Source: Bacteriovoracaceae bacterium | Lineage (GTDB): Bacteria > Bdellovibrionota > Bacteriovoracia > Bacteriovoracales > Bacteriovoracaceae | Direction of reading: 5' to 3' | NCBI GenBank assembly: GCA_016784965.1 | Contig: JADHTQ010000023.1 | Coordinates: forward strand, 1 to 55,750 | DNA: 55,750 nucleotides | Shown here: positions 16,648 through 25,535 of the stretch, in pieces | How the letters are laid out: every line of letters starts with the position of its first letter | Numbering within the stretch: the first letter of the stretch is position 1 | Notes under the pieces: model-generated | Told to the model about the DNA's origin: nothing | Databases searched by the model: none | The model's input: the letters and a program-made list of their open reading frames with translations, nothing else | Position numbers and translations under genes: made by a program

Positions 16648-17778
16648 TTAAAACTCAAATTTAAATTCAAGACCGGCCCATCCCCTTCTCCCATTTGCTG
16701 ATCCAGTACCGTAAGTTGGCAAAGGATGATATACAAAGTTAGTAGAGGTTCTAACATTTTTTAAAGTATTGGCCCCAAAGCGCTGCATACCCTCAAGAAT
16801 CATACCAGCAGGATTGATAATGAAGCGAACTGTATTTCCAATGAGAGTTGAACCCAATAATTTTCCCTTATTGGCAAGTATCTTTTTTTCCGTCTGATAA
16901 AAAAGCTCCCCAAGAAGCGACCCCACAGTCGGCGTAAGCAGCAAATCTTGTATTGATGGAACTTCAGCAAAGGCCTCGAGTCCATATTCCCAAAAAAATG
17001 TCGACATCAAAACTGAGTATCCAAAGGACTCAAGTCTATCAAGTTCACTATGACGAGCAACCAAATAGTAAGCAGCACCGGAGACGGGGTGTCCTATCCA
17101 ATTAATCGCCCACTCGTCTTCATCAATAACAGGTCCACTTGTAACATTGTCCACCCACTTGGATGGCAGACTGCTCAATAACTTGGCCTTATCGGGCTCC
17201 CACTTAGTCACTGAACTTGGCAGCGCCGCCAGTACACCGATAAATCCTACTCCCAGGGTTGCAATGTATTTTTGTTTTTTTAACAAGCTAGCATACCTAC
17301 CAGAGCTATTAGAAAAAGAAGGGACCGGTGTAACAACACTCCCATCATTATAGATTTTAGTAGTCGGCTCATCTTGTTTGTCAACATAGTTAACACCCGG
17401 CCTGAGCACTACAATGGAGACCATCGGTTTATCCGGATCTTCTGCATCACATAGGTCACTCAACTCAAAACGAGAGTTTTCAGACACTATCGTTTCGTTA
17501 TCAATGATGGAATCTTTTATATCGGTGCATCTTTCATGGTCTCTGGTATCAATAGTGAGTACTCTCCCCTCCACACGTCTTGGATTTGAGGCCACATTAT
17601 GTGTATCGTGCCAACCTTTATCCATTTTTCTGATTTGATCAATAGAGGGCATATATGGATAATGCATTTGATCTAATAGCTCAGCGGTTGGTTGTCCTTG
17701 CGTAGTCGCACAATAGAAACTTAGTAAGATATAAAAAGTTATGAAGCTGCTTAGACGCAAGCTTAAGGTTTTTGCCAT
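16648..17778 (-). CDS. Exported DUF3943 family protein
   Basis: 376 residues with a signal peptide ending near residue 28 (CATTQGQ). The core from about 215 to 300 is the DUF3943 pattern: NWIGHPVSGAAYYLVAR, then SFGYSVLMSTFFWEYGLEAFAEVPSIQDLLLTPTVGSLLGE. The C-terminus WAGLEFKFEF ends in Phe like an outer-membrane protein. The family is found in envelopes of Gram-negative bacteria and its function is unknown. It stands alone, convergent with the machine operon on its left (32 bases between stops). An inverted repeat at 17814-17833 lies in its promoter region. Confidence 0.8.
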   Translation of the reverse strand: MAKTLSLRLSSFITFYILLSFYCATTQGQPTAELLDQMHYPYMPSIDQIRKMDKGWHDTHNVASNPRRVEGRVLTIDTRDHERCTDIKDSIIDNETIVSENSRFELSDLCDAEDPDKPMVSIVVLRPGVNYVDKQDEPTTKIYNDGSVVTPVPSFSNSSGRYASLLKKQKYIATLGVGFIGVLAALPSSVTKWEPDKAKLLSSLPSKWVDNVTSGPVIDEDEWAINWIGHPVSGAAYYLVARHSELDRLESFGYSVLMSTFFWEYGLEAFAEVPSIQDLLLTPTVGSLLGELFYQTEKKILANKGKLLGSTLIGNTVRFIINPAGMILEGMQRFGANTLKNVRTSTNFVYHPLPTYGTGSANGRRGWAGLEFKFEF

Positions 17779-17813
17779 TTACAACCCCCACAATTGTATT
17801 AAACAAATAAAAA

Positions 17814-17833
17814 TGTTCTATACAAGTAGAACA
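17814..17833. promoter_or_regulatory. Inverted repeat in the promoter of the DUF3943 gene
   Basis: TGTTCTATACAAGTAGAACA is a perfect inverted repeat with seven-base arms and a six-base centre. On the minus strand it overlaps TTGTAT, a possible -35 box followed 18 bases later by TAATAC. It looks like a repressor site; the regulator is unknown. Confidence 0.5.
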
Positions 17834-17921
17834 CTTTGAAAAATTAATCTACTTAAAATGGGTTAATTGAAAAATTTTTAGGTTATTATGCAACGCGACA
17901 CCATGGGCGATTTGATGGTTG

Positions 17922-18128
17922 TTAAGTAGGTGGCCCATCCAAATCCACCTTCAACTCCTTCCATAGCTCATTTATCTTCAGTAATGTTGTATCCATCATC
18001 TCTGGAAGTGAGTCAGTATTTTGCCCTGAAGAGGTCTTTTGTTTTATTAACTTAAGTCCCATGGAAAATGACCCAAGCTGATTTTTTAAATCGTGAAATT
18101 GTTTTTTTAAAGTTTTTTGATCACTCAT
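17922..18128 (-). CDS. Tiny DHp-like protein with a histidine-kinase H-box
   Basis: 68 residues, all helical. FHDLKNQLGSFSMGLKLI (11-28) reads like the H-box of a histidine kinase (HDLKN with His12), and the second half forms the partner helix MDTTLLKINELWKEL. No ATPase domain is present. It follows the FAD-oxidase gene by 27 bases on the same strand, so it is probably the last gene of the lactate/Hdr operon. It could be a stand-alone phosphotransfer or dimerisation protein, or the similarity may be only a helical hairpin. The ribosome binding site is weak (GAG). Confidence 0.55.
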   Translation of the reverse strand: MSDQKTLKKQFHDLKNQLGSFSMGLKLIKQKTSSGQNTDSLPEMMDTTLLKINELWKELKVDLDGPPT

Positions 18129-18155
18129 TATCTCAAACTATTACTTGTTATAAAT

Positions 18156-19655
18156 TTAAATTTTAAACTCAACGCCAGCAAACTTTATAACAGGGTTTTT
18201 ACTAAACAGGTGAGCATTAAAAATATTAAGAGGGTCAAACTTTTTCTTTAATGCTGTTAGTTCAGCTTTTCTTTTATCATCTGACAACTTATAAAGCTCA
18301 AGGCCCAGGCCATGCTCTTTTCTTTTAATAGTGTGATATTTTTTGTTGCCTATAATCTCCTGAGTTAACTCTTCGGTTAACTTCCACCCCTGCAGATACT
18401 CATCTTTTGTGACCATCGCCTGGGGCCTGTAATGAATAACAATGCCATCGACATACTGATGGCCAATGGGCCTTCCTGGCAGTTTTCCTTCACACATTTG
18501 AAAAATCTTCTCTAAAACGATTCCAAGCTTTGAAGGTTTGGTAACATAAATGTCTTCAAAGCCAGGTATTGCAACTCTTGCAGTTGATTTTCCTGTTGCA
18601 GCTTTTCTAATTTTTAACATGGTTACCATACCAGCAGTTGAGATACTTTTATATTTTACGTTTTTGTATTTTTTGGTCAACTCCTCGAGGTTGCTCATTC
18701 CGCTTTTTTCACCCTGATACAAAATCAACATTTTTCTACTTCCCTCTTGTACAGCAAAAAACTCTGAGAGCTCTTCATTTTGCCACAAGGGATCGTCACT
18801 TTTAAGTAGCAGAGGATCAATGAATAAAAATTCGGCGTTTAAAAAGGCACAATTTTTTTGGGTGTCCTCAATTAACGTCCCCATCACTTCACCCATTGTT
18901 ACAACATCATTTGATTCATAGGATAAAACAACGTTGCTGGTTTGCTCTTTTTTTAAAATGGGAACTACTAAAACTCCAATTTCTGTAATAATTCCCAAAG
19001 TGCCTTGAGATCCACCAATTTTTTCAATTTCATTTTTATCAGTTACTTCGATAACCTTAGAAGCTCCACTTTCTTTATCGGCAACAACCATTTTTAGATA
19101 CCCAATAATATCTTTGTAGGTACCATATTTGGGAGTTCCGTTGCCACCTGCATTTGTGCAAAAATTACCGGCAATACTAGACCAGCCAGATGATGGAACA
19201 ACTGCAACATGGTAATTGTCTTTTTTTAAAAACTTATCCAGATCATCAGAAGACATGCTCGCACCAACAACGGCGTAAAGCTCTCTGTCATCCTCTTTGT
19301 CGAGGTTAGTTGGACTTAAGTCTTTGCTGACAAAGCGAACTTGGGCATTTTTTTGACGTACTCCCCATTTGTTGCAAGTCCCTAGCCTATCAACCACCAT
19401 TAGAATAGACTCCGGTGTGGCAATGGAAGCACCTGCAGTGCCTGAGCCCATGGCCCTTGGAGTAATTACGATATTGTGTTTCATAGCATAATCAACTACG
19501 ATTTGTACTTCATCTTGATTTTTGGGAAAGACAACGGCCAGTGGTGCTCCCAATGTTAAAAAGGAAGCATCTGAGTTATATTGAGAGTAATCATCCTTAC
19601 TGAACTTTACCTCTTTTTCACTCAAAAATTCAAAAATATCGGCTCTAGTAATCAT
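18156..19655 (-). CDS. FAD-linked oxidase, D-lactate dehydrogenase/GlcD type
   Basis: 499 residues. The FAD-binding domain shows VVFPKNQDEVQIVVDYA, PRAMGSGTAGAS and VVPSSGWSSIAGNFCTNAGGNG followed by YGTYKDIIGYL, the normal pattern of the GlcD/DLD family. The FAD-oxidase C-terminal domain follows, ending KKKFDPLNIFNAHL. It oxidises a 2-hydroxy acid, most likely D-lactate, passing electrons through FAD. Its start overlaps the end of the GlcF-like gene by four bases, so the two are a functional pair. The Ldh2 and LarA genes upstream make lactate the best substrate guess; glycolate is the main alternative. Confidence 0.88.
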   Translation of the reverse strand: MITRADIFEFLSEKEVKFSKDDYSQYNSDASFLTLGAPLAVVFPKNQDEVQIVVDYAMKHNIVITPRAMGSGTAGASIATPESILMVVDRLGTCNKWGVRQKNAQVRFVSKDLSPTNLDKEDDRELYAVVGASMSSDDLDKFLKKDNYHVAVVPSSGWSSIAGNFCTNAGGNGTPKYGTYKDIIGYLKMVVADKESGASKVIEVTDKNEIEKIGGSQGTLGIITEIGVLVVPILKKEQTSNVVLSYESNDVVTMGEVMGTLIEDTQKNCAFLNAEFLFIDPLLLKSDDPLWQNEELSEFFAVQEGSRKMLILYQGEKSGMSNLEELTKKYKNVKYKSISTAGMVTMLKIRKAATGKSTARVAIPGFEDIYVTKPSKLGIVLEKIFQMCEGKLPGRPIGHQYVDGIVIHYRPQAMVTKDEYLQGWKLTEELTQEIIGNKKYHTIKRKEHGLGLELYKLSDDKRKAELTALKKKFDPLNIFNAHLFSKNPVIKFAGVEFKI

Positions 19656-20803
19656 TTATCTTCTCCCGTTTCTAATCCCTGGGCCACGATTTCAGTTATG
19701 TCAGTGATTTCTAACTCCTCCATCTTATCAATCGGCTCACCGTCGAGATAACAGTTAAAATGAATTCTACACTTGGGACAGGCAGTCAGCATATATTTGG
19801 CCCCTGCTTCTTTTGCTTCAAGTAGCCTCTCATTTTGTAAAAACTTAGTATGTGTGTCGCAATTAGAAAAATTTCCCACCCCACAGCAAGCAGAGTTCTC
19901 TTTGGTAAATTCCATCTCCTTGAAATCAACTCCTGGCACATTTTCTAAAATTTCCCTGGGAGCATCAAAGACTTTTCCAACTCGTCCCAGCCGACAGGGA
20001 TCATGATAGGTAACTTGCTTGGCAACTTCTTTGTCTAATTTCAATTTACCATTTTTAATATTTTCTGCGATAAATTCAGTAACGTGCTGAACTTCCCAGT
20101 CTATTTTTTCAATTTTAGAATATTCGTCTTTTAAAGTGATGAAGCATTCGGCACAACTTGTAACAATCTTTTTTACACCTTTGTCTTTTAACATTTTTAA
20201 ATTTGATTTTGCTAACTTCAGATAATACTCTTCCTGGCCACTCCAAAGCAGATCATAGCCACAGCACTTTTCTTCATCGGTCATCATAGGTTTAATACCC
20301 AGATGATTAAATATTTTTAGAGTATTTTTTGCAATTTTCAAACTATCTGTATGGGTAAAAACTTGATCAAAAATTGGCAGACAACCCATAAAATAAAATA
20401 TCTCACCCGAGTCAGCATAACTGTCAGGATCAAGGCCCTCTAGCCTATTTTGCTTCACATTTAAATCTGCTTGTAGTTGAGTTATGGACCTTAAGATACT
20501 GCCATGCTTACACTCATCACAATGCCCTTTTTCATGAGCATCTTTTCTGGCACTTTTTACTACCTCAACATATTGATTATTGGAAGGACAAGTTTCCATA
20601 CATTGAAAACAAGTTAAACAGCGATACAATTGCTGATCCTCAGAAAAGCTCTCTTGCCCTTCCATCAATAGCTGAAGATTGCGCCCTCTGGGCGAATAGG
20701 TCGGATCGACCTTATTTAGGGGACATGTAACCATACACTTATTACATTGGATACATTCTAGTTTTTGGTTTTTAGAATCTTGCGTTTTTTTATCTTTCAT
20801 CAT
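19652..20803 (-). CDS. Iron-sulfur/CCG-domain protein, GlcF or HdrD-like
   Basis: 383 residues. Two ferredoxin-type 4Fe-4S motifs are at the N-terminus (CIQCNKCMVTCP and CLTCFQCMETCP). Two CCG cysteine-rich domains follow: EKCCGYDLL with TSCAECF, and SACCGVGNF with TACPKCRIHF. The same architecture occurs in GlcF, GlpC and HdrD, where the CCG domains bind a 4Fe-4S or the unusual double cluster of HdrB. It should carry electrons from the GlcD-type flavin to the Hdr/FlpD proteins encoded upstream. It starts 18 bases after flpD and overlaps glcD by four bases. No membrane segment is visible. Confidence 0.88.
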   Translation of the reverse strand: MMKDKKTQDSKNQKLECIQCNKCMVTCPLNKVDPTYSPRGRNLQLLMEGQESFSEDQQLYRCLTCFQCMETCPSNNQYVEVVKSARKDAHEKGHCDECKHGSILRSITQLQADLNVKQNRLEGLDPDSYADSGEIFYFMGCLPIFDQVFTHTDSLKIAKNTLKIFNHLGIKPMMTDEEKCCGYDLLWSGQEEYYLKLAKSNLKMLKDKGVKKIVTSCAECFITLKDEYSKIEKIDWEVQHVTEFIAENIKNGKLKLDKEVAKQVTYHDPCRLGRVGKVFDAPREILENVPGVDFKEMEFTKENSACCGVGNFSNCDTHTKFLQNERLLEAKEAGAKYMLTACPKCRIHFNCYLDGEPIDKMEELEITDITEIVAQGLETGEDK

Positions 20804-20821
20804 TTACACCTAATAGCAAAC

Positions 20822-21232
20822 TTAAACTTGTCTCAAAGGAGAGGGACCTAACTCTTTTAACTCCGCTGTAAACTCTTTGGTAACAACAGCAAATTTTGGT
20901 CCCTCACCACCTGAAACCTCCTCAATGCGAAGTCTCTGGGGCTCGACACCTAAAATCGACAGGATACTTTTGAGTCTTTCAACGACTAAAACAGCATTTT
21001 TATTGCCTGAAACATAGTGGCAGTCACCTATATGACATCCAACAAGCATTACTCCATCAAATTTTTTGCGAAATGCTTCCAAAACAAGAGTCGTGTCAAT
21101 TCTTCCTAGACACATCACTCTCATCAATTTAATATTTGCAGGATATTGTAGCTTATTCATACCTGCTTGGTCAGCACCGGCATAACCGCACCAATTACAG
21201 GCCAATCCTAGAATATCTGGTTCATAATCCAT
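20822..21232 (-). CDS. FlpD/MvhD-type electron-transfer subunit
   Basis: 136 residues, one domain of the MvhD/FlpD family: ILGLACNWCGYAGADQAG, then MRVMCLGRIDTTLVLEAF and MLVGCHIGDCHYVSGN with the cluster-binding cysteines. In methanogens this protein passes electrons from hydrogenase or formate dehydrogenase into HdrA. Here it sits directly after hdrA (12 bases) and before the GlcF/GlcD-type pair. It is therefore the likely bridge between lactate oxidation and the Hdr complex. GAGGAG precedes the ATG. Confidence 0.92.
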   Translation of the reverse strand: MDYEPDILGLACNWCGYAGADQAGMNKLQYPANIKLMRVMCLGRIDTTLVLEAFRKKFDGVMLVGCHIGDCHYVSGNKNAVLVVERLKSILSILGVEPQRLRIEEVSGGEGPKFAVVTKEFTAELKELGPSPLRQV

Positions 21233-21244
21233 TGTTTATACTCC

Positions 21245-24200
21245 TCAAGAAGACTTCTTTGTCGTATCATCGATAAAAAGTCCATTCATAAGTGCTGCTA
21301 GTTGATCATTGGTTGACGAACAAACGCTGATGGCGCCTGTTGGACACAAGACCGCGCATTTCCCACAACCTTCACACATGGTGCATTCAATTTCAGTATA
21401 TAATTTATCCTTATTAACTTTTGCTGCTTGAAATTCACATCCCTCTTCACAGCGACCACAGGCCCTACAAAGTTCAGCGTTAACGGTAGCAATCATCGGA
21501 TTTAAGACGATGAAACCATCTCCTAAATAACCCGCAGCACTTGCTGCTGCACTACCTGCTTGGGCGATTGTATCTGGTATATCTTTTGGAGCTTGGGCCG
21601 AACCACAAACAAAGACATTTTTTACCATTGTATCAGTTGGCCTAATTTTTTGATGAAACTCTTTAACAAAGCCAGATTCATCTCTACCAATTCCAAATTT
21701 TTTCAACAATGCAAGGTTGTCAGTAGGCTCTGTGGCACTAGATAGCACAACAAGATCAGCATCAATGTTCAACAAGGTATTTGTGTTGGCATCATCGACA
21801 GTGACAACCAATTGACCGCTTTTTTTATCTTCTCTAATATCTCCAGGCAGCCCTTTAATAAATTTTATTCCTCTGCCTTTTACTTGGTCAAAATACTCCT
21901 CATATCCCTTGCCAAAGGCCCTGATATCAATATAGCAGATATAGATTTCTGCATCGGGAGTAAAATATTTTTTAACTAAATTGGCGTGCTTTAAGGCGAC
22001 CATACAACATACTCTGGAGCAATATGCATGGGTCCCTTCGGTCCCTTGATCTCCACTTCTTGAGCCTACACATTGAACCATGACAATCTTTTTTGCTGGC
22101 TCTCCATTGCTGGCACGTAGCACTTTGCCACCTGTTGGCCCTACTGGATCTAAAAGTCTAGCAAATTGCATTTGAGTTAAAACATCTGGGTATTTTCCAT
22201 AACCGTAATGTAGGTTAGTTGGATCAAACTCTTTAAAACCAGTGGCAACAACCACGGCACCCACATCAATTTCTTCAAATCTATCTTTTTGAAAATGGTC
22301 AATGGCCTCTGCCTCACAGGCAGCTTCACAAACTCGACAATCGGAGCAATCACCACATTGCAAACACCTTAAGGCTTCCTTGACCGCCATCTCTTCGCTA
22401 AATCCAGTGGCAACTTCAGTAAAATCATTGCGCTTATCTAGTCCAATTTCAGGCATTTTTACTCGAGGGACAGATTCAATGCGCCCCTGTTTTTTTTCTA
22501 TAATCATTTGGCGATCATAGTCTAGATCTTGGTAGGGTTGATCTTTACCCTCATAAACTTCACCCTTAATATAACAATCAATCTCTTCTGCAGCCATTTG
22601 GCCCTTAGATACTGCACCAATAACTGATGCTGCTCCGGTCATCACATCACCACCGGCGAATATCTTTTCGATATTGGTTGCTGTTGAATTCTCTTTGGTT
22701 TTAATTAAGCGGCGATTATCAAGTTCTACTGGATACTGCCCACCAAGAAACTCAAGGTTTGCCCGCTGCCCGATTGCCACATATACTTGCTGGCAATCAA
22801 TTTTTTGAGGTGGTTCATCTTTTAATACTGGAACAAAGCGTCCATCGGCATGTATATCTATGCGCTCAACTTCAAGACATTCAATTGCTGTTATTTCACC
22901 ACCTGCTTTATCCCCTACAAATGCTTTTGTAGACAGAGCTGGTCGAATGTTTATGCCCTCATGTTGTGCCTCTTCGATTTCAAAATCAATGGCAGGCATG
23001 TTTTCAAACGTTTCGAGGCAAACGAGTGTTATCGTTTTTGCTCCCATTCTTTTGACAGTTCGAGCAACATCGATTGCAACGTTACCGCCTCCAATTACAA
23101 CCACGTTTTCTTTTACTTGAGGCTTCTCACCTCTTCTTACTTGCCACAAAAAGTCACCGCCAGCAATAAGACCTTTTAGGTCACTACCTGGTATTACTTT
23201 TGGTAACATCGCACTGTCTTGTAGGCCTGTGCCTAAAAAGACTGCATCATTTTTTTGATAAAGATCTTCAAAGGAAATGTCACGTCCTACAGTAGTATTT
23301 AATATAACTTCAACGCCTAGGTTTTTAATATATCCCAAGTCGGTGTCGAAGAACTCATCTGGAAGACGATATGATGGAATACCGTAAGAGAGCATCCCTC
23401 CGGCCCTTTCATTTTGTTCATAGACTTTAACTTGATATCCTTTCATAGCCAAAGCGTGGGCACAGCCAAGACCTGCAGGGCCACTACCAATAATCGCTAC
23501 CTTCTTATCCAGTTTGTCAATTTGTGGAACAGTTGGAACAATGCCATGTTCAATGGCGTAATCAGTACAAAAACGTTTTACATCACAAATGGCCAGTGGA
23601 GCGTCCACATCTTTTCTGGTACATTCTGTTTCGCAAACGTGATTACAAACTCTACCGCAAACAGTCGGAAGCGGATTATCGCGATAAATAACTTGGAAGG
23701 CCTCTTCAAAACGCTTCTGAGCAACAAGTGCTAAATATCCTTGTGCCGCTTGATTTACCGGGCAGGCACTTTTACAGGGTGCCATGGCCTTTTTGGAAAT
23801 TGTATATTTATTGGGAACCGCTGCTGCAAATTCTTTAAAGGCCGCTTTTTTAGTTGAGGCAATTCCCATATTGTAATCGTTAATAATATCGACAGGGCAC
23901 ACTTCTGTACACTTTCCGCAACCTGTACATTTATCTTCTTCAACATAGCGTGACTTTCTTAGAACTTTTATTCTCACCCCTTCAGGAGTTTTTTGCACAT
24001 TATCTATTTCTGAATAGGTCAATAAAGTTACATTTTTGTTTTTATTGATCTCATCTAGCTTGGGAGAAAGGGTACACATGGCACAATCATCAGTGGGAAA
24101 AGTCTTGACCAATTTGGCCATATTTCCGCCAATTGTAGGCTCCTTTTCAATAAGAAATACTTTGTGTCCCAATTTTGCCAACATTAAAGAGGCGGTCACA

Positions 24201-24664
24201 CCGGCGATACCACCACCGATCACGGCGACGTCTCTATTTACTTTGGCCGTTTTTACTTCCAGAGATTGTAGTAAACGAACCTTATTCAGGGCAGCTTCAA
24301 GTAGCTTGACTCCTTTTTTGGTGGCCTTTTCTGGTTCATAGTGATGGGGATAAGAGCACTGCTCCCTCAGGTTCACCATCTCTAAAAGGTAAGGATTAAG
24401 ACCTGCATCATGGATACATTCTCGATAAAGTTCCTCATATTGTTTCGGAGTACAACACCCGATGACCACAGAGTCTAAATTATGTTCTTTAATGGCCTCT
24501 TGGATAGTCCCCTGACCATCTGCTGAGCAAGTAAAGGCTTGATATTCAGAAACCAGAACATCTGGATACTTTTTAGCAAACGCCTTTAGCTCGTCTAAAT
24601 CGACCACCTGGGAGATATTTCCCCCACAACAACATAGAAAAACACCAATTTTTTTATTACTCAT
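21245..24664 (-). CDS. hdrA: HdrA with an inserted GltD/NfnB-like NAD(P)H module
   Basis: 1139 residues, about 1.7 times a normal HdrA. Order: N-terminal HdrA domain (LCCCGGNIS, VIGCCTPKQYEE), HdrA FAD site VAVIGGGIAGVTASLMLAKLG (148-168), DDCAMCTLSPK and a 4Fe-4S motif CTGCGKCTEVCP. Next comes an insert of about 450 residues like the small subunit of glutamate synthase or NfnB: CKSACPVNQAAQG, VAIIGSGPAGLGCAHALAM, VVVIGGGNVAIDVARTV and IFAGGDVMTGAASVIGAV. The rest of HdrA follows (VVVATGFKEFD, MVQCVGSRSGDQG, SRVCCMVALKHA), then two C-terminal 4Fe-4S motifs (CRACGRCEEGC, CTMCEGCGKCAVLCP). The two flavin centres suggest electron bifurcation or confurcation with NAD(P)H as one partner. No selenocysteine codon is seen. 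Confidence 0.92.
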   Translation of the reverse strand: MSNKKIGVFLCCCGGNISQVVDLDELKAFAKKYPDVLVSEYQAFTCSADGQGTIQEAIKEHNLDSVVIGCCTPKQYEELYRECIHDAGLNPYLLEMVNLREQCSYPHHYEPEKATKKGVKLLEAALNKVRLLQSLEVKTAKVNRDVAVIGGGIAGVTASLMLAKLGHKVFLIEKEPTIGGNMAKLVKTFPTDDCAMCTLSPKLDEINKNKNVTLLTYSEIDNVQKTPEGVRIKVLRKSRYVEEDKCTGCGKCTEVCPVDIINDYNMGIASTKKAAFKEFAAAVPNKYTISKKAMAPCKSACPVNQAAQGYLALVAQKRFEEAFQVIYRDNPLPTVCGRVCNHVCETECTRKDVDAPLAICDVKRFCTDYAIEHGIVPTVPQIDKLDKKVAIIGSGPAGLGCAHALAMKGYQVKVYEQNERAGGMLSYGIPSYRLPDEFFDTDLGYIKNLGVEVILNTTVGRDISFEDLYQKNDAVFLGTGLQDSAMLPKVIPGSDLKGLIAGGDFLWQVRRGEKPQVKENVVVIGGGNVAIDVARTVKRMGAKTITLVCLETFENMPAIDFEIEEAQHEGINIRPALSTKAFVGDKAGGEITAIECLEVERIDIHADGRFVPVLKDEPPQKIDCQQVYVAIGQRANLEFLGGQYPVELDNRRLIKTKENSTATNIEKIFAGGDVMTGAASVIGAVSKGQMAAEEIDCYIKGEVYEGKDQPYQDLDYDRQMIIEKKQGRIESVPRVKMPEIGLDKRNDFTEVATGFSEEMAVKEALRCLQCGDCSDCRVCEAACEAEAIDHFQKDRFEEIDVGAVVVATGFKEFDPTNLHYGYGKYPDVLTQMQFARLLDPVGPTGGKVLRASNGEPAKKIVMVQCVGSRSGDQGTEGTHAYCSRVCCMVALKHANLVKKYFTPDAEIYICYIDIRAFGKGYEEYFDQVKGRGIKFIKGLPGDIREDKKSGQLVVTVDDANTNTLLNIDADLVVLSSATEPTDNLALLKKFGIGRDESGFVKEFHQKIRPTDTMVKNVFVCGSAQAPKDIPDTIAQAGSAAASAAGYLGDGFIVLNPMIATVNAELCRACGRCEEGCEFQAAKVNKDKLYTEIECTMCEGCGKCAVLCPTGAISVCSSTNDQLAALMNGLFIDDTTKKSS

Positions 24665-24677
24665 AAGACAGCTTCTT

Positions 24678-25535
24678 TCAATAGTTAATAAGTTGTTCAG
24701 TTGAAATTACATTTTTATCAAGACCCAGCTCATCTGCAGTTATTCCCATGGCAAGGCCTAATAGTTGCCCTAAATGCAAAACGGGTACTTCGGGCAATTT
24801 TGCTTTATTGGCACGCCCCTGATAACAGTCCAGACTTATGTGACATAAAGTACATGGAGTCACCAACATATCAGCTTCATCCTCATGTGCATTAGTCAAA
24901 CATTTCTGGGTCATTTTCAAAGATGTGTCTTCGTCAGCTAGCAGAATATGAAATCCACAACAATTATATTTATCGCGATACTCAACTGGTAGTGCGCCAC
25001 AAACTTTAATGAGCTTACTGATAAAATCAGGCTCTTTGTCATCAGAGATAACATCTGCAGGTCTTATAATATGACAGCCATAAAATGGTGCCATCCTCAC
25101 ATCTTTGATTTTTGTTTTAATCAGAGATTCTATTTTTTCAAGGCCTATGTCATCCCGTAACATCCACAAAAAGTGCTTGATTTTTACAGTCCCTTTATAC
25201 TCCAATCCAATCTCTTTTAAATCTTCGTTTACTTGCTCAAACAGTTTTGCATCATCGGCCAGTGCTTTTTGGCTTTTAAGCATTGTCATCAAGCAGGTGT
25301 TGCAGATGGTAACGATATCTCGTCCATCTTGCTCTGCTAACGCAAAATTTCTAGCATTGAGTGCTAGCTCAAATTCGGCATCTTCCTCTTCAACAATGCC
25401 TGCACCACAACAAGAAAATGCTTCATTCTCCTCAAAGTCCACTCCCAAAACCTCTAGGATTTTTATAGTGGCCTTAAGTGACTCTTCTGTTGTAGCTTCA
25501 CCAGCACAGCCGGGGTAAAGCGCATATTTCATCAT
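24678..25535 (-). CDS. hdrB: HdrB-type heterodisulfide reductase subunit
   Basis: 285 residues with two CCG domains: YALYPGCAGEA with AFSCCGAGIVEEE and CNTCLM, then FYGCHIIRP with YNCCGFHI and TPCTLCHISLD. The pattern is that of HdrB, which holds the noncubane iron-sulfur centres that split a disulfide. Two ATGs in tandem begin the gene. Its start overlaps the stop of hdrC by four bases, and hdrA follows 13 bases downstream, so HdrC, HdrB and HdrA are made together. The natural disulfide substrate of bacterial Hdr-like complexes is mostly unknown; it cannot be read here. Confidence 0.92.
   Translation of the reverse strand: MMKYALYPGCAGEATTEESLKATIKILEVLGVDFEENEAFSCCGAGIVEEEDAEFELALNARNFALAEQDGRDIVTICNTCLMTMLKSQKALADDAKLFEQVNEDLKEIGLEYKGTVKIKHFLWMLRDDIGLEKIESLIKTKIKDVRMAPFYGCHIIRPADVISDDKEPDFISKLIKVCGALPVEYRDKYNCCGFHILLADEDTSLKMTQKCLTNAHEDEADMLVTPCTLCHISLDCYQGRANKAKLPEVPVLHLGQLLGLAMGITADELGLDKNVISTEQLINY

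Noticed and set aside
22850-23179. Open frames on the plus strand opposite hdrA
   Set aside because: They lie wholly within a strongly supported HdrA coding region, lack ribosome binding sites and have unlikely composition.
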